Below are positions 10,032 to 19,788 of a stretch of 64,000 bases of DNA, piece after piece (the stretch's first letter is position 1; every line of letters starts with the position of its first letter). The stretch is from the NCBI RefSeq assembly GCF_023015985.1, contig NZ_JALKAO010000003.1, positions 434,001-498,000 on the forward strand, in the 5' to 3' direction. Source of the DNA: Marivita sp. S6314 (lineage in GTDB: Bacteria > Pseudomonadota > Alphaproteobacteria > Rhodobacterales > Rhodobacteraceae). The notes below the pieces were generated by a model. That model did no database searches and was not told where the DNA came from. It saw nothing but the letters and a program-made list of their open reading frames with translations. The position numbers and the translations under genes are program-made.

Positions 10032-13000
10032 TCAGCACTGATCCAGAAGCGCTTTTGATTCCACGTAATCGGCGGTTTGGTGGCCTTCCGTGATTCTGCC
10101 CAGCACGGGTGACAGCAGGTCAGCCGCTTCCTGATGCGCGCCTGCGTCCAGTAAATGACGCGCCAGATCACGGGAAATCCGCAATTCCCAACCGACGGCA
10201 TTCTGGTCCCGCGCAATGTCCAGCGCGGTGCGAAGATGGGTCCGTGTCTCGGCCAACGACGCGCCGTTTTGCGCGCGGATGGCCGCGTCGATCCTGAGGC
10301 ACTCTGCCAGGTAACACCGTTCGCCGAACTCCTCGATCCGGTCCAGCGCTTTGCGGATTACGCGTTCGGCGTCTCCGCGCCGGTTCTCGCGCAACCGGTT
10401 TTCCGCCAGCATCGCGTAGAACTTGGGAAGCGACGATCCCGTTCCGCTTGCGATATAGCGTTCAAGCGCGCCTTCGATCAGCTTCCCGCCAGCCACCGGA
10501 TCGCCCTGTTCGCTGGTCGCCCAGCCGATCCAGAAATCGCCATGATCCACCCAGACATCCTTGCCCTTGTTGCGCGCAAATTCGGTCCCGGCGCGCGCCC
10601 GGTCAAGCATCAGATCCGGTTCGCGCCGCAAGACATAGATGGACGCCCCAGATGTCAGGGCTTGCGCATAGCTGTAGGGATGGGGGTGCTTGGACACATG
10701 CGCAAACAGTTTGCGTTCCATGTCCGCCGCCGCGTCAGCCTTGCCAAGCAACCACAACAGCCAGCTTCCGTGCTGATATCCCACAACCAGCCGGTCGACC
10801 GCGTATTTATGCGCAAGCTCGGGATCGGTGGACGCGTCGTACTGCGCTTCCATGATGCGCAGATGCGCCAACGCTTCTTCAAAGCGGCCCGCGTAATACA
10901 GCGCCAGACAGCGGGATGTGTGTGCCACGACAATGTGTTCGTGCTTGGCGTCCTGCGTCGCATACTCCACCAGCCGTTCCGAGGCATGCACATTCGCAGC
11001 CACGTTGCCACGGATCATGTGATACGCGTTCAACCCCCACACGATGGGAAACACCTCGGCACTGGAATGCACCTCTTCGGTCAATTGCGCGGCGTGGTTC
11101 AACGCGGCCAGCACATTGGCCGATCCGTGCCCCTCGACCGAAATCAACGTGCGCCCCTTGGCTGAATAAAGCTTCAGTTCCGTTGCCTTGCGCTCTTGTC
11201 CCTGTTCGGTTTTGCCGATCTCGGCCAATCCGTTGGCGAAGTGTGTCAGGGCCTCGGAATGCGCCGAATTGCGCAACGCGATCTGGCCCGCGCTGTACCA
11301 GGCATCTGCGGCCTTGGCGTGATCATTGGCCTTGCTGTGATGATAGGCCAGTCGTTCGGGTTCACGCTGATGCAGATCCGGATGCAGGCGGGCGTAGAGG
11401 GCGACCACCGCCTTGTGCAATTGCACCCGTTGCCGCTTGAGAAGGCACTCATAGGCCGCTTCCTGCAGCAAGGCATGGGTGAATCGCCACGCGCCCTGAC
11501 CGGACGGCCCCGTCGGCTCAAGGATTTTTTGCGCCACCAGCCGGTCAAGCGCCGCGTGAAGCGCATGATCGGACAACCCCGTCAGCTCCGGCAGCAAATC
11601 AAACTCGAAATCCCGTCCCAAAACCGACAGAACCAGCGCCAGTTCGCGGTCCTCCTCAAGCGGATCAAAACGCGCGGTCAATGCGCCGCGAATGGTGGCG
11701 GGTATCGTGGCCGCCCCGTCCGCACCGGGTTGGTAGTCCGACGCAACCAACCGCGTGAGTTCGACAAGATACAGCGGAACACCTTCGCTGCGCCGGACAA
11801 TTGCGGAAACGGCGGCGTCGGGCAGTGTCAGATCTCCGGCTGTCTGCCGCACCAGTGCCGCAGCAGCGGCATCGTCCAGATGCTCCAGCGCGATGGGCGC
11901 ACCCAGACTGTCCGCGATCTGACCGGGTGCCTGGCGTGTGCTGCTGACGATCATGATCGGGTGATCGGCAAGTTCCTCGCGTATCCGCGCGATCAGCTCC
12001 TGCGTCGTGGGGTCAATCCAGTGCAGGTCTTCAACAAGGATCAGCAGAGGGGATCGGCGCGACCGCTCCTTGATATGAGCAACACACAAGGCCAAAAGAG
12101 TCCTGCGCCGATCTGCCGTGTCCAGATCGATCTCGGGCAGCCCGTCGATATTGCCGATCAGATGACCCAGCACATTCTGCACCACCGAGGCGTCAAACCC
12201 GTCACCGCGATAAAACTGCAAAAGCTGCGATGCGTCCGCACCAGAGGCCGCGTGAAGGCCCAGGTGGTCACTAATCCAGTTCGACACCGCGTAAAGAGAC
12301 GTGCTGGCAAACACCTCGTTGCCTTCCCAGACAATGATCTGATCAGGCGCGACATCAATCGAGTTGCGAAGCGCACGCATCAGCCGGGTCTTGCCCGCCC
12401 CCGCTTGTCCGCTCAGAACAACAGATCTGAGCGTGCCTTGCCCCGCTGCGTGCCATTCGGATTTGATATGATCCAGGATCTCGGTCGACCCGGCCAGCGG
12501 TCCGTCGATCAGGCTCAGCATGTTGGCGCTGCGCGCTGCCGGCGTCACATGCCAGGCTTGAACCGTGTCGCCGAACCCCTTCGCCGCGATCTCCTTGGCA
12601 GGCTCAAGGGCGAAGGCGTCACCAACGATGGAGTTGGTCACCGGACAGATAATAACGCCATTGATCCGGGCACTTGATTGAATGCGCGCCGCGAGGTTGA
12701 TGGCCTCACCGGTGATTCCGTCTTGTTCGGAAATGCCGTCCGAATTGATGTCACCGATGATGCAGGTGCCGGACGCGATGCCGATCCTGAGAGACAGGCT
12801 GTGATCCGTGCCCTGCAGACGAAGATCCGTCACCTGATCCGCGATGTTCAGCGCCGCGCGCACGGCTCTTTCAGCGTCGGCATCATGCGCGCGGGGATAT
12901 CCAAACACCGCAATCACGCCATCGCCCGCGAAATGGATGATCTTGCCGCCGTGCTGGTTCAATTCCTGATTGAGCACCCCGCGATACGCGCGCAAAAGTT

Positions 13001-13337
13001 CGCGATAGTCTTCGGGGTCCAGCCGCCTCAGCAGTTTCGTCGACTCGACAATGTCGAAAAACACCGCTGTCAGCTGACGACGCTGCGCATCAATGTTGAT
13101 CAACCCACCGGTGCTGTCATCGGGGGCCGACAATGCGGCCAGCGCCTGTGTCAGCCGGTGGCGGTCGCCGATTGGCAGGTTGAGTTCTTTCAGATCTGTA
13201 TCGGTCAACTGCGCGGCAATGGTCAGATCAATCCGCTGGTCCAGAAAGCTTGGAATGTGATGGTCAAGGCCCGCCTGCGTCAGCAGGTCCACAATGCCGG
13301 CATCGTACCAGCCGTCAGTGCCATCGGTCTTGCCCAC
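10032..13337 (-). CDS. SAM domain / class III nucleotide cyclase / AAA ATPase / TPR signalling protein
   Basis: A predicted multidomain signalling protein of about 1101 residues. In order: a SAM-like helical domain (about 10-75); a class III adenylate/guanylate cyclase domain (about 85-250) with metal aspartates in FFDIVEST and FAGDGVIAVFG; an ATPase with Walker A GQAGAGKT (about 311) and Walker B LLILVEDLHWID (about 436); and a long helical TPR-type C-terminal half. It would make a cyclic nucleotide under control of the ATPase/TPR part. I chose the GTG just after the stop of the upstream lodB-like gene; an ATG at 13406 would overlap that gene by 64 bases and add unconvincing sequence. The gap to lodB-like is five bases, so the two are very likely co-transcribed. 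cAMP versus cGMP is unresolved. Confidence 0.9.
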   Translation of the reverse strand: MGKTDGTDGWYDAGIVDLLTQAGLDHHIPSFLDQRIDLTIAAQLTDTDLKELNLPIGDRHRLTQALAALSAPDDSTGGLINIDAQRRQLTAVFFDIVESTKLLRRLDPEDYRELLRAYRGVLNQELNQHGGKIIHFAGDGVIAVFGYPRAHDADAERAVRAALNIADQVTDLRLQGTDHSLSLRIGIASGTCIIGDINSDGISEQDGITGEAINLAARIQSSARINGVIICPVTNSIVGDAFALEPAKEIAAKGFGDTVQAWHVTPAARSANMLSLIDGPLAGSTEILDHIKSEWHAAGQGTLRSVVLSGQAGAGKTRLMRALRNSIDVAPDQIIVWEGNEVFASTSLYAVSNWISDHLGLHAASGADASQLLQFYRGDGFDASVVQNVLGHLIGNIDGLPEIDLDTADRRRTLLALCVAHIKERSRRSPLLILVEDLHWIDPTTQELIARIREELADHPIMIVSSTRQAPGQIADSLGAPIALEHLDDAAAAALVRQTAGDLTLPDAAVSAIVRRSEGVPLYLVELTRLVASDYQPGADGAATIPATIRGALTARFDPLEEDRELALVLSVLGRDFEFDLLPELTGLSDHALHAALDRLVAQKILEPTGPSGQGAWRFTHALLQEAAYECLLKRQRVQLHKAVVALYARLHPDLHQREPERLAYHHSKANDHAKAADAWYSAGQIALRNSAHSEALTHFANGLAEIGKTEQGQERKATELKLYSAKGRTLISVEGHGSANVLAALNHAAQLTEEVHSSAEVFPIVWGLNAYHMIRGNVAANVHASERLVEYATQDAKHEHIVVAHTSRCLALYYAGRFEEALAHLRIMEAQYDASTDPELAHKYAVDRLVVGYQHGSWLLWLLGKADAAADMERKLFAHVSKHPHPYSYAQALTSGASIYVLRREPDLMLDRARAGTEFARNKGKDVWVDHGDFWIGWATSEQGDPVAGGKLIEGALERYIASGTGSSLPKFYAMLAENRLRENRRGDAERVIRKALDRIEEFGERCYLAECLRIDAAIRAQNGASLAETRTHLRTALDIARDQNAVGWELRISRDLARHLLDAGAHQEAADLLSPVLGRITEGHQTADYVESKALLDQC

Positions 13338-13342
13338 GCCCG

Positions 13343-14431
13343 TTATCTTTCCTGCGCCACGGACGCGTCGCCAGACCGCCGCGCCCAGAACGGGCTCCAG
13401 GTCCATCGCGTTTCCGTCATGTACATTGCGCGGCGTTCGCGTTCATGGGTGTCCCAAACCGATTGCATATGGGCCTCGAACGACGCGAACTCTGCATCGC
13501 CGGTGCGTTGTGCCCATTTAAGCGCTGCAGCGGCGGTTCGTCCATCCTCCAATCCCTGCGCAATCCCTCCGCCGGACAGCGGATCGCGTCCGATGGCGGC
13601 GTCTCCGATCGCCAACCAGTGCGCGCCGCGAAAGGCATCCAGCCGCCGGCTCGTCGCGGCATAGGCCTTTGGCGTCAGCGGTTCGTGCGATGCGTCGAAC
13701 CCGGCCACGATGCGGGTTTTCTCCAGCAAGGCGCGAAACCCATCTGCCTGTGCCGCGTGATGCGCGGCGGGTAGATCGCTGTCGGTCAGAAAGGCAAACA
13801 CGCGTTTGCCGCCGGGAACGGGCGTCGTGTACCACCAGCCGTTTTCGACCGCTTCGATAAACATCGGCTGCGCCGCGCGGCTTTCGCCATTTGGAACAAC
13901 GGCGTGAAAAGCGACAAGGCGATCCTGAACCTGGCCTTTGATGCCAAGCTGGCTTGCCACCACAGCCCGGCGCCCGCTTGCGTCAACAAGAAAGGTGGCC
14001 GCCCGCTCTGTGCCGTTATCCAGATCAAGCCGCCACCCATCGGTGGTTTGCCGAAGGTTTCGCAGTGCAGTGCCGGTGACAACGTCAACACCCACAGACC
14101 GGCACAGATCCTGCAATGCGGCATCAAACGCCGTGCGATCCAGATGCCACCCATGTGTCAACTGGGTCGCGTAGTCGACGCGTGCCACATCAGCCCCGCC
14201 CCAAACCCGGTCGATCCCGGTGCAGACAAGGTGCGTTTCCGAAAGGTGATCCGCAGACACGCCCAATGCCTCCAGATCGCCCTGTGCCGAGGGTGCCAGC
14301 ACCTCTCCGGGTTTTGGCCCGGTCTGACCGGCATCGATAAGGCAGACGGGCATGCCGGAACGGCCCAGTTCAATGGCGCAGGCGCAGCCCGCAGGCCCGC
14401 CTCCAATGACCGCAATCTGCATGCGAAACAT
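13343..14431 (-). CDS. LodB-like FAD-dependent oxidoreductase (probable maturase of the LodA-like oxidase)
   Basis: A 362-residue flavoprotein of the monooxygenase/halogenase-like FAD family. It begins with the dinucleotide-binding IAVIGGGPAGCACAIEL and has the second FAD motif IGDAAIGRDPLSGGGIAQGL. LodB/GoxB proteins of this type are needed to form the cysteine tryptophylquinone cofactor of LodA-type oxidases, and a LodA-like gene is immediately divergent, which is the basis for the call. The ATG preceded by AAAGGGA was chosen; a more upstream ATG lacks such a site. It is followed five bases later by the cyclase gene. Without the neighbour I would only call it an FAD-dependent oxidoreductase. 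Confidence 0.82.
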   Translation of the reverse strand: MFRMQIAVIGGGPAGCACAIELGRSGMPVCLIDAGQTGPKPGEVLAPSAQGDLEALGVSADHLSETHLVCTGIDRVWGGADVARVDYATQLTHGWHLDRTAFDAALQDLCRSVGVDVVTGTALRNLRQTTDGWRLDLDNGTERAATFLVDASGRRAVVASQLGIKGQVQDRLVAFHAVVPNGESRAAQPMFIEAVENGWWYTTPVPGGKRVFAFLTDSDLPAAHHAAQADGFRALLEKTRIVAGFDASHEPLTPKAYAATSRRLDAFRGAHWLAIGDAAIGRDPLSGGGIAQGLEDGRTAAAALKWAQRTGDAEFASFEAHMQSVWDTHERERRAMYMTETRWTWSPFWARRSGDASVAQER

Positions 14432-14540
14432 GTATCCCTTTGAAATCTTACCTTGCGTCAAGCACAGATTCGCTCAAAGCTAGGCCCATTGTGTTGATTT
14501 TTGTAGCTTCTTTCACTTTGAAAATGTTTTGGGGGATTTC
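14432..14540. promoter_or_regulatory. lodB-like / lodA-like divergent promoter region
   Basis: A 109-bp spacer, AT-rich near the lodA-like start, that must contain promoters for both directions. Each gene has a clear purine-rich ribosome site (GGGGGA before the lodA-like ATG, AAAGGG before the lodB-like ATG). No convincing operator symmetry was seen. Confidence 0.45.
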
Positions 14541-17500
14541 ATGGATCTGTCTGCGATCAAGCGATGTGTCATTGCGCCATCCATCGGAATAGCCCGTGTG
14601 GGCAACGCGCCCGCGCAATATTTCATCGGCCCGGAATACCCCGGTCAGAAGGTCAGACCCGAAGGGGGGTTCAAGGATCATTCTGGTCGGATCAAGCGAC
14701 AGGCCGCCCGGTTTCGGATCTACGCGCTCGACAAGAATGACAAGGTTCTGGGCGAGGTCGCCCCGGATGTTGCCGAGATCACGTGGCATGCGCATCTGGC
14801 CAACCGCAAGGGTGCGTTTCTGAAATTCGAAGACCGCTATGTCATGGGTGAAACATTCATCGCCGATGCGCCGCCGATCACGCCGGAAAACAAGACACAT
14901 ATCCGGAATGCGGATTATTCGGGTGACCGGTCGGACCTGATCATTGATCCCGGCCCACGCGAGATCACCGGCTGTGATGCGGGTCCGGTGCGGTTCGATG
15001 GTGGTACCTTCATCAAGCAAGAGGTCCCGCTGGGAGAGTTGCGCACCGATGCGGACGGGCGTCTTCTGGTGCTGGGCGGCTTTGGCAAATCAGCGTCGGT
15101 CAAGCCGAACAACCCGACAGAGTCCTATGCCAATTCCGACTGGTGGCATGACGATGTATCCGACGGCCCCGTGCGGGCAGAGGTTCATTTGCCCGATGGC
15201 ACGGAAATCGACGTGCGCCCGGCGCATGTCATCGTTGCACCGCCGAACTATGCGCCTGACATTGAAAACCTGCGCACGTTGTATGACGTCTGCCGCGATG
15301 TCGGGCACGAAATGGGTCTGCCACGGGACAAGGGCCCGGTATCGTTCAAGTCCGACGTCTTTCCCTTGCTGGCGCGCATGGCGCGCACACAGTGGGTCAA
15401 CGAACAAGCGCGGCGCGGGCATGGCCCCGGGGAAGGCGGGGATTTCCTGAACCCTGCGATGCTTGATACGCTGAGCCTGAACGCGAAATCGGCACGCGGG
15501 AAATCGGCCTCCAAGACAGAGCTGGATGCAGCAGCGCTGGCGCGGAAAAAGATCTTTGAACGCTTGCGGAACCCAAACCTTGATCCGGACTCGCCCGAGG
15601 CCAAGGACCAGGCCAACTATCGCTTCATGCCGATGCTCGCGGGCGACGCCGGGGATTGCGAGGAAGGCAGCCCGAAACACTGGATGTGCCTTCTGAAATC
15701 GCAATATGCGGTCCTGGAGGCCTGGGCCAAGGGTGATTTCGCCGATGATTGGGATGGGCGGCCGCCGATTTGGCCCAAGTTCGAAGAGATTGATCTGCAA
15801 GACAGACCACACGCCCTGACCCAAGGGGCGTTGCAGCCCTGCGTGGGTGGGCCGTTTTTCCCCGGGATTGAAATTACCTTCATCAGCCAGTTGAAGGAGC
15901 TGTATTCAGAACCCTTCGTCATCAATCCCAAGATCGAGGCCGGGCAACTTACGCAATACATGGCCGTGCCGTGGCAGTCTGATTTCTACCAGTGCCACAC
16001 CCATTGGTGGCCCGCGCAGCGCCCCGATGATGTGGTGTCTGAAAAGACCTACAAAGCCGTGATCCGCGATGTCCAAAGCGAGATCACAAATGACGGAACA
16101 GAATACCGCGCCGAACAGTTGCCGGGCCTTCTGCCGCCGGGAAGTGATGCGCAACGGGTGACATGGGCCCGCGAACGCTTTGCCCACCGCGAAGAATGGG
16201 CGCGCGGCGTGGAAACCAGCTTTGATGGACACCTGCCCAAGAAATGGGACAGCCCCGACGCCCGTGGGTCAAATGCGCTTGTCGAGCTTTGGGACGAATT
16301 GGGCTTTGTCGTCGGACGCCCGTCACCTGTTCCCAAGTCGCTGCGCCAGTTGCGCCAAACCGGCGGCAAGGACAGTGCGGCTGACGCTTCGGCGCTCTGG
16401 ACGCCGGAAGACCAGACCGTACAGGTCGAAACCGAACGCACGCCGTTTGCCGGGATCAATCTGCGCGAATTTTACTATTACCTGTCCAACATCGACAGCT
16501 ACCCTGAATTTTTGCCCAAGGCGCGCTGGCTCACGGATTACCTGCTTAAACGGTCATGGGATCATCAGTTCGAACAGGGATATCCCGAAAGCTGGCGGTT
16601 CTTTGAATACTCGGAAGAACTCTACGACACCCGGATGCAGCGCATCTATGACGAGATGGTGCAGTCCGGATTGAACTATGATCCGGCCGACCCCAAGGAC
16701 AATCCGAACTTCCGCACCCGCGAGGAATTCCTCGTCCGGATCACGAACTTTGCGCCCCTGAACCAGAACGACGGCGCGTGGCTGCACAAGGCCACACCCG
16801 CCGGACCGCTGGATGAAGTGCAGTCGCTGTTGTTCTCGATCTGGATGGACGAGGCCGGCGACGGCGAGGTTCATCAGAACCATTGCAACATCTACACAGG
16901 CCTTCTGAAGAGCCTCGGGATCTACCTGCACGACCCGCGCAGCCGAGCCTATGCGATGGACGACCGCTTCCTTGACAGCGCTTTTGCGGTCCCGGTTCTG
17001 GAATTGGCGATTGCCCAGTTTTCGCAGGAATACATCCCCGAACTGATCGGCTTTACGCTCCAGCTGGAATGGACGGTTCCGGGGCTCTATCCGGTGGAAA
17101 AGATGTGCGAATACTTCGGTGTTGATCCGCATTTCTACCGGCTGCACATCGGGATCGACAATGCCGCCGATGGGCATGGCGCCAAGGCCAAGGAGGCGGT
17201 GAAGCTGTATCTGGATCAGGTCCGCGCCCGTGGCGGCGAACAGGCGATGCGCGACCATTGGCGACGGATCTGGAACGGGTTCCTTGCCTTTGGCGATACC
17301 GGCACGTTGGGCCAGGATCTTGTCGACAAGATCCACCAGATGCGCTCTGAAACGCCCGAGGCCGAGGTGCTTCGGATTATCGAGGAAAAGGCCAAGTACG
17401 GGGCGCTGAACCACCGGGACAAAACCATAGGTCCCAACCTGATCAACGACTGGTTCCTGGATCCGGAAAAGTTCGCCGAAGCGCTGGTAGATGCGGGCTA

Positions 17501-18128
17501 CATCGTTCCCGGTCGTCCGGACAAGTCGCGTTTCTTTGAACTGACAAGTTTTAACGGCCCGATGTTCAAGGTGTTCAACGATGAAGAACTGGCGGCCTGG
17601 CGCCGCTGGACGCTGTGGCTGGAAGACCGGGATAGGGCAGGGACCAAGCCGATTGTCGATCCGGGCGTTGCGATGGCCGAACTGGTCGAACGCCTGCAGA
17701 TGCAGGCGCAGGGCGAAAAGGCGCATGATGCCAAGCTGCTAAAAGGCATTGATCCCGAAACCGGCAAAGCCGTCAGCGAAAACGTGTCATGGTGGCTGGC
17801 GCAGGTCCGCAACGGCACAGAGGAAAACACCTTTGCGTTCATGCGGGCCTTAGCGGACCCCGAAAACGGCATGATCACACCGGGAAGTGTCAGCGACAGC
17901 GTCATTGTGCAGGATTACCTGGGGGCCGACAGCCGCATGGGACAGGCGTTTGAACGGTCTGACCATCTGGGCCGGACGTTCCGCAATGTGATCGTTGCAT
18001 GGATCAACGCGGGATGCCCGATACCCGCAACCCCACCATCGCGGTCTGCGCCAAGTGCGCTGGAGAACATGCCACCGCCCGACGTGCATCCGCGTCCTCG
18101 GGTTCGTGGCATGGGTGGCATTCACTAG
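14541..18128 (+). CDS. LodA/GoxA-like protein, candidate CTQ-dependent amino-acid oxidase
   Basis: A very long (1195-residue) LodA-family protein. Known members are quinoproteins that oxidatively deaminate lysine or glycine, releasing NH3 and H2O2. The N-terminus IGIARVGNAPAQYFIGPEYP is the family hallmark. The segment DFYQCHTHWWPAQRPDDV supplies Asp481 and Cys485 with the same four-residue spacing as Asp512/Cys516 of LodA; Trp553 (or Trp542) is the candidate tryptophan for the crosslinked cofactor. It is much longer than the roughly 700-residue LodA, with a large C-terminal extension beyond about residue 700. No signal peptide is visible. The ATG is preceded by GGGGGA. It heads a run of three enzymes. 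The amino-acid substrate is unknown. Confidence 0.83.
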   Translation: MDLSAIKRCVIAPSIGIARVGNAPAQYFIGPEYPGQKVRPEGGFKDHSGRIKRQAARFRIYALDKNDKVLGEVAPDVAEITWHAHLANRKGAFLKFEDRYVMGETFIADAPPITPENKTHIRNADYSGDRSDLIIDPGPREITGCDAGPVRFDGGTFIKQEVPLGELRTDADGRLLVLGGFGKSASVKPNNPTESYANSDWWHDDVSDGPVRAEVHLPDGTEIDVRPAHVIVAPPNYAPDIENLRTLYDVCRDVGHEMGLPRDKGPVSFKSDVFPLLARMARTQWVNEQARRGHGPGEGGDFLNPAMLDTLSLNAKSARGKSASKTELDAAALARKKIFERLRNPNLDPDSPEAKDQANYRFMPMLAGDAGDCEEGSPKHWMCLLKSQYAVLEAWAKGDFADDWDGRPPIWPKFEEIDLQDRPHALTQGALQPCVGGPFFPGIEITFISQLKELYSEPFVINPKIEAGQLTQYMAVPWQSDFYQCHTHWWPAQRPDDVVSEKTYKAVIRDVQSEITNDGTEYRAEQLPGLLPPGSDAQRVTWARERFAHREEWARGVETSFDGHLPKKWDSPDARGSNALVELWDELGFVVGRPSPVPKSLRQLRQTGGKDSAADASALWTPEDQTVQVETERTPFAGINLREFYYYLSNIDSYPEFLPKARWLTDYLLKRSWDHQFEQGYPESWRFFEYSEELYDTRMQRIYDEMVQSGLNYDPADPKDNPNFRTREEFLVRITNFAPLNQNDGAWLHKATPAGPLDEVQSLLFSIWMDEAGDGEVHQNHCNIYTGLLKSLGIYLHDPRSRAYAMDDRFLDSAFAVPVLELAIAQFSQEYIPELIGFTLQLEWTVPGLYPVEKMCEYFGVDPHFYRLHIGIDNAADGHGAKAKEAVKLYLDQVRARGGEQAMRDHWRRIWNGFLAFGDTGTLGQDLVDKIHQMRSETPEAEVLRIIEEKAKYGALNHRDKTIGPNLINDWFLDPEKFAEALVDAGYIVPGRPDKSRFFELTSFNGPMFKVFNDEELAAWRRWTLWLEDRDRAGTKPIVDPGVAMAELVERLQMQAQGEKAHDAKLLKGIDPETGKAVSENVSWWLAQVRNGTEENTFAFMRALADPENGMITPGSVSDSVIVQDYLGADSRMGQAFERSDHLGRTFRNVIVAWINAGCPIPATPPSRSAPSALENMPPPDVHPRPRVRGMGGIH

Positions 18129-18140
18129 GAGGGCGACGTC

Positions 18141-19763
18141 ATGGACTTGAAATACGCAGTGATCGGTGGCGGCGTCGCGGGGACCTATGTGGCGTGGCGG
18201 CTGGTCACCAGCGGCGCAGGGGCGGGGAAAACACAGTTGTTCGAATACAGCGACCGTATCGGCGGGCGTCTCTATTCCAAGAAACTGCCCGGCATGCCCA
18301 ACATTCCAGCCGAACTCGGCGGCATGCGGTTTTTGCCGACCAGCCATCTTTTGGTGAAGTCCATTGTCGATAAACTGGGCCTGCCAACACAGCCCTTCCT
18401 GATGGGCAATCCCGCCCCGGTCGATCCAAACGATCCCGATGGACCCAAAATCGGCCAGAGCCGGAATATGCTATTCCTGCGCGGGACGCATCTGACCAAT
18501 GCCGATTTGAAAGACGCCGCGAAGGTGCCCTACAAACTTGCCGCGGATGAGCGAGGCCTGTCGCCGACCGACCTGCAGATAAAGGTGATGAAACAGCTTG
18601 CCGGAGACCGCTACAATTCGCTGACCACCGAAGAATGGTGCGATGTGATGGCGATGGGTGAGCCACTTTACAAGATCGGCTACTGGAACCTGCTGGCCCA
18701 GTATCTGTCCTCCGAAGCGTATCACTTCATGCAGGATGGCGGCGGGTATGATGCCAATACGGCCAACACAAATTCAGTCTATCAATTGCCCGCCACGGAA
18801 TACGGCGATGTTCCGGTGCATTACAAATGCCTGGCGGACGGGTACCAGTCTCTGCCCCTGACGCTTGAGAAACAGCTCAAGGACCACAACGGTCTGCCGA
18901 CGCAAATGCAATCGGCGTTGTCCCATATCGAACGGATCAAGGGGGGCTACCGGCTCACCTTCAAGCGCACGCAGGATATCGACGGGCACTACCAGATCCC
19001 GCCGGATTGCGAGACCTTTCAGGTCGAGGCAGAGCACGTCATTCTGGCGATGCCGCGCCGGTCGCTGGAACTGGTGGATTGGGCAGATTTTGAAGCGGAT
19101 GATTGGCTGCGAAGCAATCTCAAAAGCGTCGCGATCCAAAAGGCGTTCAAGCTGCTTCTGGGCTTCGAGGAGCCATGGTGGCGCAAGCTTGGCCTTGTTG
19201 CCGGACGGTCCACGACGGACCTGCCGCTGCGGCAGACATATTACTTCCCGTCGGAAGAAGATTTCAGCCCGGACGACGGCAACAAGAGCGCGATGCTTCT
19301 GGCCACCTATAGCGATATGGCAACCGTCCCGTTCTGGCGCGGTCTGGAACATGCGGCGCCGTTCACAGGGCACGACACGCCCTTCACCAAAGGCCAATCG
19401 CCTGTCCCGGCAACCGAGACACCGGTCACCGGTCAGATGGTGAATGCCGCTGTCAAACAATTGGGCGAATTGCACGGCCTGTCGGATGTGCCAAAGCCCT
19501 ACACCGCGCTGTACCACGACTGGAGCGCCGATCCCTATGGCGGCGGCTGGCACGAATGGAAGGCGGGCTACCGGTTCCCGGACGTGATCCCGAAGATGCT
19601 GCAACCGGTGGATGACGAACAGGTCTACATCTGCGGCGAGGCCTATTCGACCGATCAGGGCTGGGCTGAAGGGTCTCTCGCCACGGCTGAAACCATGCTG
19701 CAAAAGCACCTGAACCTCGACCGGCCTTCATGGATTGATGCCGACTGGAAGCTGGGCGGCTGA
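18141..19763 (+). CDS. FAD-dependent amine / L-amino-acid oxidase family protein
   Basis: A 540-residue flavin amine oxidase. The FAD-binding Rossmann start YAVIGGGVAGTYVAWRL is followed by the GG-doublet SDRIGGRLYS, and the C-terminal CGEAYSTDQGWAEGSLATAE closes the FAD site as in monoamine and L-amino-acid oxidases. No signal peptide is present. A strong GGAGG lies just before the ATG, 12 bases after the lodA-like stop, so it is in the same operon. It would convert an amine or amino acid to an imine/2-oxo acid with H2O2 production. It could act on the same substrate as the LodA-like protein or on its product; the sequence does not decide. Confidence 0.85.
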   Translation: MDLKYAVIGGGVAGTYVAWRLVTSGAGAGKTQLFEYSDRIGGRLYSKKLPGMPNIPAELGGMRFLPTSHLLVKSIVDKLGLPTQPFLMGNPAPVDPNDPDGPKIGQSRNMLFLRGTHLTNADLKDAAKVPYKLAADERGLSPTDLQIKVMKQLAGDRYNSLTTEEWCDVMAMGEPLYKIGYWNLLAQYLSSEAYHFMQDGGGYDANTANTNSVYQLPATEYGDVPVHYKCLADGYQSLPLTLEKQLKDHNGLPTQMQSALSHIERIKGGYRLTFKRTQDIDGHYQIPPDCETFQVEAEHVILAMPRRSLELVDWADFEADDWLRSNLKSVAIQKAFKLLLGFEEPWWRKLGLVAGRSTTDLPLRQTYYFPSEEDFSPDDGNKSAMLLATYSDMATVPFWRGLEHAAPFTGHDTPFTKGQSPVPATETPVTGQMVNAAVKQLGELHGLSDVPKPYTALYHDWSADPYGGGWHEWKAGYRFPDVIPKMLQPVDDEQVYICGEAYSTDQGWAEGSLATAETMLQKHLNLDRPSWIDADWKLGG

Positions 19764-19788
19764 CCGACACCCCGCAGGAGAACACCCC

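Noticed and set aside
13338-13406. Upstream ATG for the cyclase gene
   Set aside because: It overlaps the end of the lodB-like gene and adds residues of low plausibility; a GTG just after that gene's stop fits better.
14529-14540. TTG start four codons upstream of the lodA-like ATG
   Set aside because: The four extra codons coincide with the GGGGGA ribosome-binding site of the downstream ATG.
18141-19763. Naming the FAD oxidase as a tryptophan 2-monooxygenase or a specific L-amino-acid oxidase
   Set aside because: Only general flavin amine-oxidase motifs are visible; substrate residues cannot be assigned.
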